Shown in pieces: positions 1 through 14,500 of a DNA stretch of 64,000 nucleotides (its first letter is position 1; each line of letters starts with the position of its first letter). Both the position numbers and the translations under genes were made by a program. A model generated the notes under the pieces. That model had not been told where the DNA came from and searched no databases. It saw only the letters and a list, made by a program, of their open reading frames with translations. The DNA is from Lepisosteus oculatus (lineage: Eukaryota > Chordata > Actinopteri > Semionotiformes > Lepisosteidae), in contig NC_090706.1 in assembly GCF_040954835.1 (NCBI RefSeq), positions 28,901,148 through 28,965,147 of the forward strand. The letters are read 5' to 3'.

Positions 1-3321
<3,321 letters not shown>

Positions 3322-5215
3322 GTGGCTGATGGAGCCTGAGGAGGACTGCTGTTTCTGAACTGTTGTGAGAGGGGCTGTCCACTGGCTGCCTCCCTCTGTC
3401 CATCTCTGTGGGAACTGGAAGAGTTTGAGAGAACTGCTGCAATCTTGTCTTTAACTGGGAAACGTTCGTCGGAGTGTTGCACGGTGGCGAGGCTGGTGTG
3501 GATTTCTGCAAGGCCTCGACGCACATGGCTTAACCAAAAACAAAAACGACTAGGGTAAAACCCAGTGAATACGTCCTCTTTAAATCTCCTTTGATTCCAA
3601 AGATAGACAAGCGTTTTTATACTGAGTCATTTTACATCATCACAGTCCCCCTGTCACCTGCTACGCTCCCCACAAAAAAGACCGTTTAAGGAATAGAGCA
3701 CTACAGTGGTCCTCACATGGTTGAAGAAGGCACGTTTACAGTCTTGCTATTAACTGACCACTTCTGCTGCAGCTGCCCTGCCAGACGATTCAGAAGAATG
3801 GTTAATAACAAAAGGAAGCCATTCTGCCCACAAAGCATGTTTGATAGGTAGTTGCTTCTTGGTGCATGGACCTCATCTGTACTCTTCTTGAAGATGCAAT
3901 ACAGGACTGGTCAGCTTGATCCACTCTCCCACCACCCTTGGTGTAAAGAAGTGCCTTATGTTATTGGTGTTGAATGCACTTCCACATATTTTCGACATGT
4001 GTCCTCTGACTTGTGTCTTGCTTTTCACTCCGAAGAAGGCGCAGGGGCAGAGAGATTGACAGTCCTTCCACAGTGTTGTGTATGAGCCCTGCTGACCTCT
4101 GAGCTGGGTTTGCTTACTGCATGAGACACTGGGATACAGAGTGCAGGAAACAAAGACAATCGATATTTTTAAATAATTTAATTTTCTACGTTTCACTTAC
4201 TGATAACATGATAACACATTAAGGATATTTTAATATGCTCTTCTTTTTAGTCTTTTTGCTCTGTGCAGTTTAGTCCATGTTCTGTCACTGTACTACAAGA
4301 CTGGGAGGTTTTCAGGGCTTGAAGCTGAAGGGCTCAATGTAACCAGAGATGGTGTGGAAAATGTGCTGTTTTAAGGTTATTGGTGTCTAACAAAAAAAGA
4401 GCAACATTATTACAGGATTATGGAGCCAATTAATATGCCAATATTAATTGCCATTATTAATATGCCAGTTAATAAGTAACTTATTTTACTTTTGTAGTGC
4501 GAAAAAAACAAACTGTTAGTCTATTTGTTCTGAGATGTTCCACTGGGATTTGTTTGTGTTCTGGAATGTCCAGTAGAAAAGACTCCGTAAGGCAGAGCTT
4601 TGACACTAGTGTTCAGGCACACTGTGGATCTGTCCTGTCCTGCCTTTCCCCTGTGAATCCGTCACAAGAGTGCTCAGTGCCTCTTCACTGTGGATGGCCG
4701 GGGCACAGCAACAGAAGGAAATTCTTCACAGTGTTCTCCTGCCTGTTTCCTGGAGTCACGTGCCATTTCTGATTGGGCAAAGACACGGAGTCTCCGGGAT
4801 CTCAGACTGAGCTCCTGAAAGATCCGCGCCACGTCCAAGACCAGCCTGACACCTGTCCGGACTTCCTCTAGTGCTAAGAAATGACTTCCCCTCTGAAACA
4901 CATTATTGTCAGTCCCTCCTTGCAGAGTAAACTGTACAAGACAAGTTGTCAGTTATGCTTCTAACTTTTCAGTACTTTTAGGCACGTGGTTGTTTTTTGA
5001 ATATGGGAATCCCTGCTGCAGTTGGTTTTGTTCTTGTGCTCTTCACTCGCTCGGTCAGCAGAGGTCAGGGGTGAAAAGCTCTGATAAGGACAAAATTAGT
5101 TGTTCTGGGCCCACTGAACTTAGGAGACTTTGCACACGACTAAAAAGTTTTTTTTCTCATTTCCTTGCCTTGCTTTGGCGCACATGTTCTGTCAAGCAAA
5201 AGATTGTAAAATAAA
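3322..5215 (+). other. afap1l1 3' UTR and downstream sequence
   Basis: After the afap1l1 stop no further plus-strand coding exon is visible. A LINE-tail-like repeat lies at about 3800-4080 (minus). The rest is AT-rich and unremarkable up to an AATAAA at 5210-5215, which I take as a possible polyadenylation signal. A shorter 3' UTR cannot be excluded. Confidence 0.45.
5210..5215 (+). terminator. Possible afap1l1 polyadenylation signal
   Basis: AATAAA lies in an A-rich context about 1.9 kb after the afap1l1 stop. No other clear hexamer was noted between. It faces the 3' end of the minus-strand gene at 5603, so the two genes would converge. Confidence 0.35.
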
Positions 5216-5463
5216 GAAAATTTGGCCAATGACACATGTCTGCCATGTCGATTGGTTTTATGGAGAGAGGAACTGAGGAGAGTGAAGAGCCGCCCTTTGG
5301 CACAGAGGGAAGAAACAAATGCAGAGATTAAGGTGTTGAAGCATCGGTCACGTATATACACTACTCTTTAAACAAGAGCGCTGATGAGACAGCACCATGG
5401 AGGAGGAGAGGCAAGAGCAGTGTGCACATGCTCTACACATAGGAGCGGCTTTATTATTCTGGC

Positions 5464-5469
5464 TTTATT
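5464..5469 (-). terminator. Possible polyadenylation signal of the minus-strand gene
   Basis: AATAAA on the minus strand, 134 bases after the stop codon at 5603-5605. A second copy is at 5450-5455. The surrounding bases resemble a LINE tail (about 5440-5545), so the signal may be repeat-derived. Confidence 0.4.
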
Positions 5470-5602
5470 GCCCCCTGGGGGAAAATTGTTTTGCGTCCAA
5501 TAGTTCAATACAATAAGAACAAACAAACATCGCCAACAAAGAATTCAGTACAGCAGCGCTACAGGAGATCAGGGTTATTTTACATTGCTGGAGTCCCTGT
5601 CC

Positions 5603-7053
5603 CTACAGGTAGGACACGGAGGGCAGCCCAGCGCTCGGCCAGCGGTCCACATCATACTGGCCGCAGTCCGCCAGGGACCTCAGCTGCTGGGACATGTCGG
5701 AGGCCAGGCCCCAGGGCAGCAGCACCAGGTACGCCGTGGGGCCCTCGCCCATCCGCTTCAGCAGCCTCTGTAACACAGCACCGCTCGGGTCACCAGGCCG
5801 CCGGCTGCAGGAAGGCACTGCAGTGCCCCTGGGTCACGGAGGGCGGGCGCCTGTCTGTTTGACCCGGGGGGCAGACAGGGCCAGGGCCGAGAGGGGCTTG
5901 CGAACCCAGGCCAGGTGTGGGGTGTAGAGGAGGGCCCAGGCCAGGTGTGGGGTGAACAGGGAGACCGAGGGCCAGGTGTGGGGTGAACAGGGAGACCGAG
6001 GGCCAGGTGTGGGGTGAACAGGAGGGCCCAGGGCCAGGTGTGGGGTGAACAGGGAGACCGAGGGCCAGGTGTGGGGTGAACAGGAGGGCCCAGGGCCAGG
6101 TGTGGGGTGAACAGGGAGACCGAGGGCCAGGTGTGGGGTGAACAGGGGGGCATGTGTGTTGCACCAGAGCAGTACTGGATCACTGGCCCACAGCTCCTCC
6201 TCTTCCTCAGGACCTTCAGGCAGGGCTGGCCGTCCTGCGGAAGAGGAGAGGGAGCAGGCAGAAGGGATAAGGAATTGGGACTTGCGCTACAATGACTAGT
6301 AGAATGGGTTCTGATAACAGCAGCGCCGTCTGGCAGATTCATTGCACGGTGCTTCGTTAACGTTTTAAATAATTACCCGATTCCAGAGACTTATCCTGCT
6401 GCAGCTGTCCCCTGGGTGTCCCCTGAAAGAACAAAAGGAAAACAGCACCTCCATTGAATAATCGCTTTAAAAACTGCCCAGATAGATTGGAACTACAAGC
6501 TACACACAAAAGCACCCCACAGATTTTATTCCCAAACATAAAAAAGTCAGATGTTGAATCCCAGAAAACAGGTGTTCCCAGGAACAGAATGTTTGCAGTT
6601 TGAATAAATGTGCAGATTTAGGTGTGGATTGTGCAGAAGGGTGTTTTGGCTGGGATTTAAACCCAGGGATTAGCTTTCAGTACACCACAGGAGACGTCAA
6701 GAGACAGTCCCTACCTCAGCGGGATATTCAGGCAACAGCTCCCATTCTCCTGTCTCCTTAACTCATAAACACGACGGGGATGGAACTCCTGTAGACGACA
6801 AGAGATAAAGTAAAAATTGTGAGATTACTATCCAGACGATGAGTAACAAACACCCCAGCTGTGCTACTGACTGCAGCCCCGTGGTGTGATCTCACACAGG
6901 GACTGGCTCCAGTGGGCACGCTGGGCCCTGCACTTTTCTCACAGAAGATCAGGCACTCGACAGGGTCCCATATCAAGAACCCTTTCCCCAAAGACAACTG
7001 TGGAAACCCAGTCGAAAAGCTTTCCTGATGACCACGGGGAACGAGGATGCCCA
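5603..7053 (-). CDS. Unrecognised multi-exon gene, C-terminal exons
   Basis: Five minus-strand exons join with matching phases. They are 7053-6896 (acceptor uncertain; 7104 is possible), 6788-6715, 6411-6377, 6234-6165 and 5765-5603, stop at 5605-5603. Donors are gtgaga, gtaggg, gtaatt and gtgcaa, and acceptors end in AG. The 6411 and 5765 acceptors are the only ones that keep the frame open. The joined frame reads GILVPRGHQESF, then FLIWDPVECLIFCEKSAGP, EFHPRRVYELRR, an acidic PEGPEEEEELW stretch, and a hydrophobic AYLVLLPWGLASDM before the end LPSVSYL. There is no signal peptide and no recognised domain. It probably belongs to the same gene as the exons at 9666-11430. The exon set is inferred from splice signals only. 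Confidence 0.6.
5905..6150. repeat. Minisatellite, 31-bp unit, about 8 copies
   Basis: Near-perfect tandem copies of a unit starting ggccaggtgtggggtgaaca, period 31 bp. It lies in the last intron of the minus-strand gene, right next to the donor of the exon at 6165. It makes long proline-rich false frames on the minus strand. Confidence 0.93.
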
Positions 7054-7137
7054 CTTCAGAGGGACAGAGAGCTAATAATATGTCAGGAGCATCCGAGTCA
7101 GTCCCTGCACACACGTACGCACAACCCACACGCATCT

Positions 7138-7176
7138 CCACACACACACACAACCCACACGCACTCTCACACACAC
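7138..7176. repeat. CA microsatellite
   Basis: Interrupted CA dinucleotide repeat followed by a short ATT repeat, upstream of the 7053 exon of the minus-strand gene. Confidence 0.85.
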
Positions 7177-7444
7177 CATTATTATTATTATACACTGAAT
7201 AGCACTGATAATCTCCTCAAAGATCTGCGTTTTCAGAACCATGTTGTCCCTACAGGAAAGCATTCAAAGCTGAGAGCAGGTATAAAGACCACACTACTGT
7301 AGTTTTGAATAAGTGTGTATATATACTGTATTTTATATTTAACCCATCTCTTCTGGCATAATTTTTCAGAGGCCAGGTTGTGAATTATTGGATAAAGAGC
7401 CTTCACAGTGTGCGCTACAGAATTCAGTACTTAATTAGGATAAC

Positions 7445-7995
7445 CTTGCAACTCACAACACACAACTGGAAACCCAATGAAGCTCAGCAGGTGTGAGCCT
7501 GGTCAGTACTTGAATGGGAGACTCCTGGGAAAGCTTAGGCTGCTGCAGGAAGAGGTGTTAGTGGGGCCAGTAGGGGGTGCTCACCCTGCAGTCTGCGCGG
7601 GTCCTAATGCCCCAGTATAGTGATGGAGACACTATACTGTTAAAGAGGTGCCATCAGATGAGATGTAAAACTGAGGTTCTGACTCTCTTTGTGGTCATTA
7701 AAAATCCCAGGGCGTTTCCTGAAAAGTGTAGGGGTGTTACCTCAGTCTCCTGGCCAAAATTCTCCCTGGCCTTTATCAATCATGACCGCATAATTTATAA
7801 TAATATGAACTGGCTTCATCACTCTGCTCTCCTCCCCATTGAAAGCTGGTGTGTGTTTAGTGTACTGGTGAACTCTGGCTGCCATCGCATCATCCAGGTG
7901 GGGCTACACACTGGTGGTGGAGAGGAGTCCCCATTACCTGTAAAGTGCTTTGAGTGGAGTGTCCGGAAAAACTCTACAGGAGTGTAAGGAGTTAT
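7445..7995 (+). mobile_element. 5S rRNA-derived SINE, near full length
   Basis: The head contains gtacttgaatgggagac, matching the internal control region of 5S rRNA. The body ends in a conserved block about crossing a cell of 'aaagtgctttgagtggagtg' type and an ATT-repeat tail. The same element recurs at 19308-19805 (plus) and 38858-39395 and 45808-46345 (minus), with 3' fragments at 10283-10490, 25545-25795 and 54869-55096. It fits the SINE3 class; the 5S similarity is seen by eye. Confidence 0.8.
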
Positions 7996-8253
7996 TATTA
8001 ATTACGTTAAGAATTTCTTATAACTTGACTTATTTATATTAAACATATATATTATTTATATGACGTATTTATTCCTTTATTATATAAAACCCTACAAGGA
8101 AATGTGGTCAGGGATATTTATTGATGCATCAGGCATGAGGGTTAGGATGAAGGTTCAAAGGGTTCACCCTCTGGCCTGTACAGTACACTGTGCAGTACTG
8201 TTAACAGCTCTGTAACACAGGTCTGTACAGTGTTCTATGGTAAACTGCTGCAA

Positions 8254-8279
8254 GATTGATTGATTGATTGATTGATTAG
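8254..8279. repeat. GATT microsatellite
   Basis: About six tandem copies of GATT. No gene context beyond lying in an intron of the minus-strand gene or between its two exon groups. Confidence 0.85.
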
Positions 8280-8547
8280 CCAAGGTGATTCAGACCCCCC
8301 AGTGAGGCAGAGGTCGGCCTGAATAAGGGGGCTACACTGTGCTATTCATACCTTTCCAGGAAGTGACATCAGTCAGGATTACAAGATACTGCAGGAAAGG
8401 CAAAGAACCTGCTTGCTGTCATCCCTCCCGAACCTTCATTCAAAAAACCATTCACTATTGACGGATCTACAACCTATCCTTTTTGTGCTCTGGCTTTTTT
8501 CATAAATAGTGGCTTGCATGTGTCATGACATTACTGGCATTACACAC

Positions 8548-8822
8548 TGTGGTGTCGCTCCCAGCAGTTTGATTTCATTGTCTCCGTTCCGCTGATCCGG
8601 CGCCTGAGCTCTTCGTATTGTTTGTGCAAGCGTCGTGCAGACGCTCAGCAGCAGTGGCTGTGAAAGGAGAAGTGTGTTTGGTGGTTCCGGTGCCGGACGA
8701 GGGGAGCAGTCTTGCGTCCACCTGGACCGGGCCATGAGGAAGTAGTCCGTCTGTCTGGCGCTGGGGTGGAGAACTGGAGAGTACTGCTGTCGGCTCACAG
8801 CAGCATGGCCCTGGCCCAGAGC
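8548..8822 (-). CDS. Candidate middle exons of the minus-strand gene
   Basis: Two possible exons. 8822-8722 has a strong acceptor (cttctccctgcag) and a donor (gtggac), with an open frame containing SRQQYSPVLHPSARQTDYF. 8643-8548 has an open frame with the coiled-coil-like stretch RLHKQYEELRRRISGTETM and ends in phase 1, which would match the 7053 exon. The two cannot both be joined in one frame by the signals I see, so at least one is wrong or alternatively used. Confidence 0.3.
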
Positions 8823-8869
8823 CTGCAGGGAGAAGAGACAACCAGCCATCTGGCCAACCCGTACAGTCC

Positions 8870-8960
8870 TGGGGGGTCGTGACGGACACCGGGGTGGAGT
8901 ACTGGCTGGGGGTCCCAGCTAGAAGGTTGTGGGTTCGAATTCCAGGTGGATTATTATGGC
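8870..8960 (+). repeat. tRNA-like B box, probable SINE fragment
   Basis: The string gggttcgaattccaggtgg resembles a Pol III B box. No cloverleaf can be folded around it, so it is read as a fragment of a tRNA-derived SINE and not as a tRNA gene. Confidence 0.4.
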
Positions 8961-9562
8961 TGCCAAACTGGCCTGATAAACATGCCTGGCTGTCCAAAGG
9001 ATATCATACAGACTTTTCTTTGGATAAAATCAGCCAAAGAAATAAATATTAGAAACTTCAAACATCCGCACAGCAAAAGTGTTTGGGGAAATAAACTATT
9101 TCATATTGCAGGTTTAAAAGGTATGCTCTCAAGGCACTTATTTGGCTTAATTAGTGATTGACTTAGGCCTACAGTGGACCACATTTGTGCCCTGAATGAA
9201 AAATGCTAAGCAGATCGATGAAGGAGGAACTGACCAGGAATCCCAGTGTGTTTGTTTTTTTTGTCATCGCTGTCAGCACCTGTTTCTACAGACAAGGCCC
9301 AGATGCTACAGCAGATCTCTGGCCAGCAGCCTCAGACGCCTTAGGAACTTCAGAGTTCTGTGATCATTGTGTAAGACTTGAAACGCCTACACATTTAAAT
9401 AAGTAAGTTTAAATATAGATATGATCTCCCGATAGCGAAAGCTAAAAATACTAAAATCATACAAATTCAAATTACATCATAACTGTATTTACTAGCAATA
9501 GTATAAACTATTATATAATATATAATTATAAATTAAGGCAAGTAAATGAAAGCATGATGATG

Positions 9563-9563
<1 letters not shown>

Positions 9564-9625
<62 letters not shown>

Positions 9626-9626
9626 T
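9564..9626. repeat. ATT microsatellite
   Basis: About 20 uninterrupted copies of ATT, just past the last exon of the 5' exon group of the minus-strand gene. Confidence 0.95.
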
Positions 9627-9665
9627 TATTATTATTTTACACAGATTGTGAAAGACGATGTTATC

Positions 9666-11430
9666 TCATTCTGACACAGGGAGTATTTCTTCCACATGCT
9701 CGCAGTCCTCGGAGTAGTCCACACAGCCTTCCTGCTGGCCGTGAGCACAAGAATTCAGGCTGAACAGGCTCTCCCAGCCAGGTATCCTGCCGCTGGGAGA
9801 CACAAGCAGACCAGCACCCTTCACATCCTATCGATAACTGCGTCTCTGGAGAATCCCTGCAGAGCACTGAGGCGTGCCATACTCCAGCCTGGTCTTGACT
9901 GGCGTTGCTCTTGGCATTGAAAGACTCACCTGACTGCAGGAGCTGTGCAGACAGCAACACTGGGGCGTTTGGCAAATGTCCGGCCTGTTACTGCCCATCC
10001 CAGAGTTCCCGTCTGGCTGCGACGATCCAGAGAATTAGAGCTGGCAGCTTTGGATGAGCCAGATACACCGTGGCACAGTATGACAGGAAGTGACATGTGA
10101 GGCATACCTATTCCTCCCTGCCACAGCCAGGTCCTGTTTTTTTCTCTGCGGTTCTTCATGATGTTTTCTTTGAAATTCCCCTCTCTGCTCTGCAGAGAAT
10201 AGGCCTGATGCCCAGCTCTCAGTCTCGCAACCTGTTGTCCATGTGGAGCTGTGTTCAGAGTTTAGAAGCTGTTCACTGGATTGAAGGGATGCTGATCATT
10301 ATAATAATAATTGCTAACACGTATATAGCGCTTTTCTGGACACTCCACTCAAAGCACTTTACAGGTGATGGGGACTCCCCTCCACCACCTGTGGATTCAA
10401 TTTTCTTAATCAGGGCCAGTTATCACAGGTGCCCCAATTTTCAACGAGCCCCAGGTGAGACCGGATCTCAGTCCATAGCAAGACCATCGATTTGAGCAGG
10501 GAGAGGGGGTGGCACAGTGGTCAGCCTGGGGTACTATATGTGTGGAGTTTGCATGTTCTCCCCGTGTTCAAATGGGTTCTGTCCAGGTACTCCAGGTTCC
10601 TCCCACAGTCCAAAGACACACTGGTGGGCTAAACACCATGGGGGTCAAATTAACCCCTATGCGAGAGAAATAAAGCAAAATGTAAGTTTTAATTCCCCAA
10701 TTTAATCTAAAACATTTGCGCTGCCGGTGTGGCCACTGTCATGTGGCAGCCCGTGTGAATGTAACACAACGTTTACGTCAGCACAAACACGGGGTGAGTC
10801 GAGCGGGAGCCCAGAGGAACAGGGACTTGACCAGCGGGAAGGACTGAGCGCGCCTTGGTCTGAGCTGAAGGACTACGGACTGGCAAACCTCTTCCCTGTG
10901 GCACGGAGGGTCTGCTCGTTACGGGTTTACCGGACCACTAATACTGTAGCTCTTCTCGGCTGGACAGGTGCTAGCGCTGTCAAGAGTCCTTGAAGAACCT
11001 GCCGACACTCCGACACAAGACCAGGACTGGACATGTGTTACCGTGTTGTCCTATAGCTCTGCTGGTGCTGTTTTACTAAATAAATATGTAGTTCAGGTGG
11101 GTTCACACCCGAAGAAGGCTCCACAGCCGAAACGTTGTGCTTTCTCTCTTCTCATTTCAGCATGGAATAAACCTATTACTAAATAGTAAAAGTAAATATG
11201 TTAATACTTCCAGAATTGGAAGAAGAGAACTGTCTCTTCAGTGACGTGTTTTTTTATTCGCAGAGCATGAATTATGTGAATACTCCAAGTTAAACTGCAA
11301 TCTGTGGTTTTTAAAAGTGACCATAACTCTCACTCGTCACGCAGTTACATGTCAAAACGGGTACATGCCTAGAAAAAGAACAAAGCCCTGATACATTAGA
11401 ATTTGTCGAACCCACGCTAGAAGGCGCCAT
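9666..11430 (-). CDS. Unrecognised gene head-to-head with grpel2, N-terminal exons
   Basis: Four minus-strand exons join with consistent phases: 11430-11334 (ATG 11430-11428, donor gtgaga, phase 1), 10189-10108 (acceptor ctctgcag, donor gtatgc, phase 2), 10040-9930 (donor gtgagt, phase 2) and 9792 down to a TGA at 9668-9666. The joined frame is 138 codons. It starts MAPSSVGSTNSNVSG, has a basic stretch HHEEPQRKKQDL, then SLDRRSQTGTLGWAVTG, FAKRPSVAVCTAP and GWESLFSLNSCAHG, and ends acidic. The last exon may use an internal donor (for example GGC T/gtgtgg) to reach the exons further left. Three successive phase matches with good splice sites are unlikely by chance. I know no family for it; the short Cys/Ser-rich start gives no signal peptide. 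Confidence 0.6.
10283..10490 (-). mobile_element. 5S-derived SINE, 3' fragment
   Basis: Minus-strand copy that starts with an ATT-repeat tail and the block cactccactcaaagc shared with the full-length copies. The 5S-like head is absent, as expected for a truncated or rearranged copy. Confidence 0.65.
10510..10640 (+). repeat. tRNA-SINE/L2-tail family fragment
   Basis: Contains the block tgtggagtttgcatgttctc and a 'tcccacagtccaaagacaca' block, shared with copies at 34205-34480, 43025-43240, 45400-45715 (minus), 50300-50530 and 52925-53130. Confidence 0.65.
11060..11190 (+). repeat. Interspersed repeat tail
   Basis: Contains gaagaaggctccacagccga and ends in a block with aataaacctatt. Related tails lie at 13725-13810, 26470-26540 and 45730-45790 (minus) and 28435-28505 (plus). 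At 13.7 kb it is attached to a Penelope-like fragment, so it is probably the 3' end of that family. Confidence 0.55.
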
Positions 11431-11556
11431 CTTTCTTACTGCCCTCACCCCCCCGTTGCACCCTGGGTATTGTAGTCGCTGTTGTGTGCTGGGATATGTA
11501 GTGCAGCGGTTTGTATCATCATGCCCTGAGCCAGCGTTTGCTGTTCACAGGCGAAT
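11431..11556. promoter_or_regulatory. Bidirectional promoter, grpel2 / minus-strand gene
   Basis: The two start codons are 127 bp apart and point away from each other. Between them, tgggtattgtagt (11464-11476) and gctgggatatgtagt (11488-11502) resemble the ZNF143 site (TGGGA-TTGTAGT), which is common in housekeeping and bidirectional promoters. The minus-strand ATG lies in an AAGATGGCGCC context, close to a YY1 motif. Confidence 0.6.
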
Positions 11557-14500
11557 ATGGCTATACGCTATCTACGGACTGTTCGGAAGAATTTGAACGA
11601 TTTAAATAGATTAATAGCGCTCTCTGCAAGGAGCCACAAGTAAGTATTATCTCTTTCATTCTACCGAGACTGCAGGCCAAGTTTTGTGGATCTTGTGTTG
11701 GGGGGACGTGTATATTTTTGGTGGGTTTTGTGTTTCGCTGCTAGGACGCAGTCGGCTGCTCTCCAGCCTGCCCTGCAGGTCTCCGAGCCGCTGCAGGGGG
11801 TGGGCAGGTTAGGCTGTACGCTCGCTAAGAGCGTTTAGCACAGTCCCAGGTTCGCATCATACGGTTTTTAACAGACGAGCATGAGATTTTGGCCTGAGGC
11901 GCCGACAGGAGCAGAGCCGGGGCCGCAGAGACGATGGGATGTTCGGCTCTCCGTGCCGCCGGCGAGCTCGGCCGCCTCACCAGGTGCACTTGGGTCTGGT
12001 ATAAATTCTCCCCTTTCGCTTAGGACTGCGGCTTTTAGCTAGATAGCATAAACGAATCTCGAAACTTCACAACTTAAATGGGATTCCGCAACACCTGGTG
12101 TCATTTTGCATCGGGTGGCTCTTTAAAAAAATTAAACGCGAAGCTCTTTTTTTTAATCGCTATGTACCGAAGCTATTGTGCTCATTCAGAGGGGTCCTGC
12201 GTGGTCCTTTCGCGGCTCTGTTTTGGTCAGAAGCGGTGATATGTGGGGCGATGCTGTGAAATGGGAGAGCTGCGGGTGCGAGTGTCCGTGGGCTCCAGCC
12301 TCGTGACTGCGAGCTGGTCCGGTCGGGGTCGCGCACCGCTCCGTCACATGACGGGTTCATCCCCGGCGCTCGGGCCCAGCTCTGGAAAGGTTGGCCGCCG
12401 TTTCAGCTAAAGTATTTCTGAAGTGAAAACACGTTTACGCGTATCTTGGGGGTGTTTCTGTAGAATATTTACTTTTTAAAGGGAATTTCTCGCCTGGTTT
12501 AAATCGAAGAGTGATTTAAGTGTATGCCAACGTTTAAAAAAAAAACACGTCAGTGTGTGTACCCAGGTCAGGGTAAAGAAATCGGTGCCAGTTTGCTTGG
12601 TCTGTGTGAAATCGGCTGCTGTTGCGGTTTTCCCAGTGGAGGAATAACGGCCTTGTTGCCGTGGCTGTAGGAGTCCATTCCAGCAGCGCCGCGGCACACG
12701 TAGGCTCGGGGCGCGAGGCTCTCTCGCTGCTGCTGCCCCAGCTGCTCCGGTGGGCTCGCGGAACTGCACGCGCGCCGGGCTTCTTCTGCACTGCGCCCGA
12801 ATCCTCTCCTTTCGCGAGCAGCGACGGGCGATTCGGGGGATGTTTTGCGTGTGTTAACCGTAAACTGGGGGCTGTGGCCGGGTCGGGTAGAACCAGCTAG
12901 CTTCAAAGTCCAGAATCAGGTCCTTGAGGCAGGACCTAGTGTCCGAGTCTGAGCAGCCAATTAAACAGTTAGTCAGACCCCTACACAGTGTTGCTGCCAG
13001 TCTTTAGCAGGTGATTACTCCCAACGCTCACGTTTTTAAAGCTGTGGCTACTTTCGATACACCTCAGAGCCGGGTTACGGATATTACTTACAAATACCGT
13101 TTGCAAAGGAGAGGCCGCAGGCCGGCAGGTGCTGTGAGTCACCCTCAGATCGACTTTCTAAATAAGGGGAACAATTTAGGATTTATCACTGACGCAGGTA
13201 GGTTGTGCACTGAGGAACATCAGAGATCACCTGAAATTAAAATCCTAATGCCCTGCAGCTCTTGGAGGGACACAGCTGCATATTATGCATTTATGTTGAG
13301 CTGGTTAAATGATGATGCTGATCTGAACTTGTGTGTGTGTGTGTGCCCATTCTGAACACGTTAGGGCTAACCGGACCTGTCGGGCCCACTGGACTGTGGT
13401 TGTCCAGAGGCAGGGCTCGACTCGTTGAACACCGATACACAAATCGGACAGCCTTCAAGGTGTCCCAGTCATGGCGCACTTGAACTTCGAAGGTGTTGTT
13501 GGCTACTAAACAGCACTCCCTGCATTCTGGAGGAAAAAGATCATTTTTAATGTGCCCCTCCGCATTTTAACCGGCGTGTGTAATTTAACTTTTCATTGCA
13601 AGAAAAAAAAAATTAACTGCAAATGAAGGAAGTTCCACACGCCCCCACACTGTGCTGCAGTTGAACCCAGTGGGCACAGTGCAGGAAGCAGGACACACGC
13701 AGGAAGTGGTAGCAGTTTAAATACAAGTGATACGTTTATTCCATGCTGAAAAAAAAAGAAGCAAGAAAACACAATGTTTTGGCCATTGAGCCTTCTTCAG
13801 GTGTGAGAAAGGGCAGAAAGCAAAGGTAGTGGGAGAACAAAGGCTGGGAGAGAGGAGGAGTGAGAGGCGGGAGCAGGGGACAGAAAGAGAGGCCAATCAG
13901 GAGGTGTGAAGTCAGGATAGGTGTAGAGAGGTGTGAAATCAAACTTCCAATGAATAGAGAGAATTTAGAAGAAAAGTAGTCTGTCATTAAGAGAAGGGGG
14001 AAGGTGTGATCCTAGCTGCAGGATAATTTTGATTTTGGTGGTCTTTCTGATGTAGGAGTTGGGAAAACCGTCTTTGAGAACACAGTCGGAGAGATTACAG
14101 TGGTCGTGGCCATCAGAGGTGAAACGAGAAACAATGGGCTTGGAGAGATCTTTCATCTTCAGTTTAAATACGCCAGGTTGTCTGCAGACGTACAGAGGAT
14201 GAGCTGATTCTTGTGAGACTGTTGCTGATGTCAAGCTCAACTTAAGAGTCCAACTGTTTAATGTTGATTTGTCTGCTGGTACTTTGCGTGGGTGGTGAAC
14301 AGGTTAAATCGGTTGGCCTTGTGGTTGAGCAATAAATTAGGATGGGCTTCATAGAAAGTTTCAGCAATATTAAACCATTTTTAGGCAAAAAGAGGTTATT
14401 CAATCCATTTGGCCTGGTGGTTAGCATATTGATCTGAGGATTATCCACCTGTTTTTTGAAAGGGTATCAGCCTCAACAACATGGCTGGAAAGCTTGTTCC

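Noticed and set aside
5920-6164. Proline-rich minus-strand protein with HTWP repeats
   Set aside because: Translation of a 31-bp intronic minisatellite.
7445-7995. Possible 5S rRNA gene
   Set aside because: Only part of the 5S control region is present, and the element is repeated as a SINE with an ATT tail.
8870-8960. Possible tRNA gene
   Set aside because: Only a B-box-like string; no A box at the right spacing and no cloverleaf.
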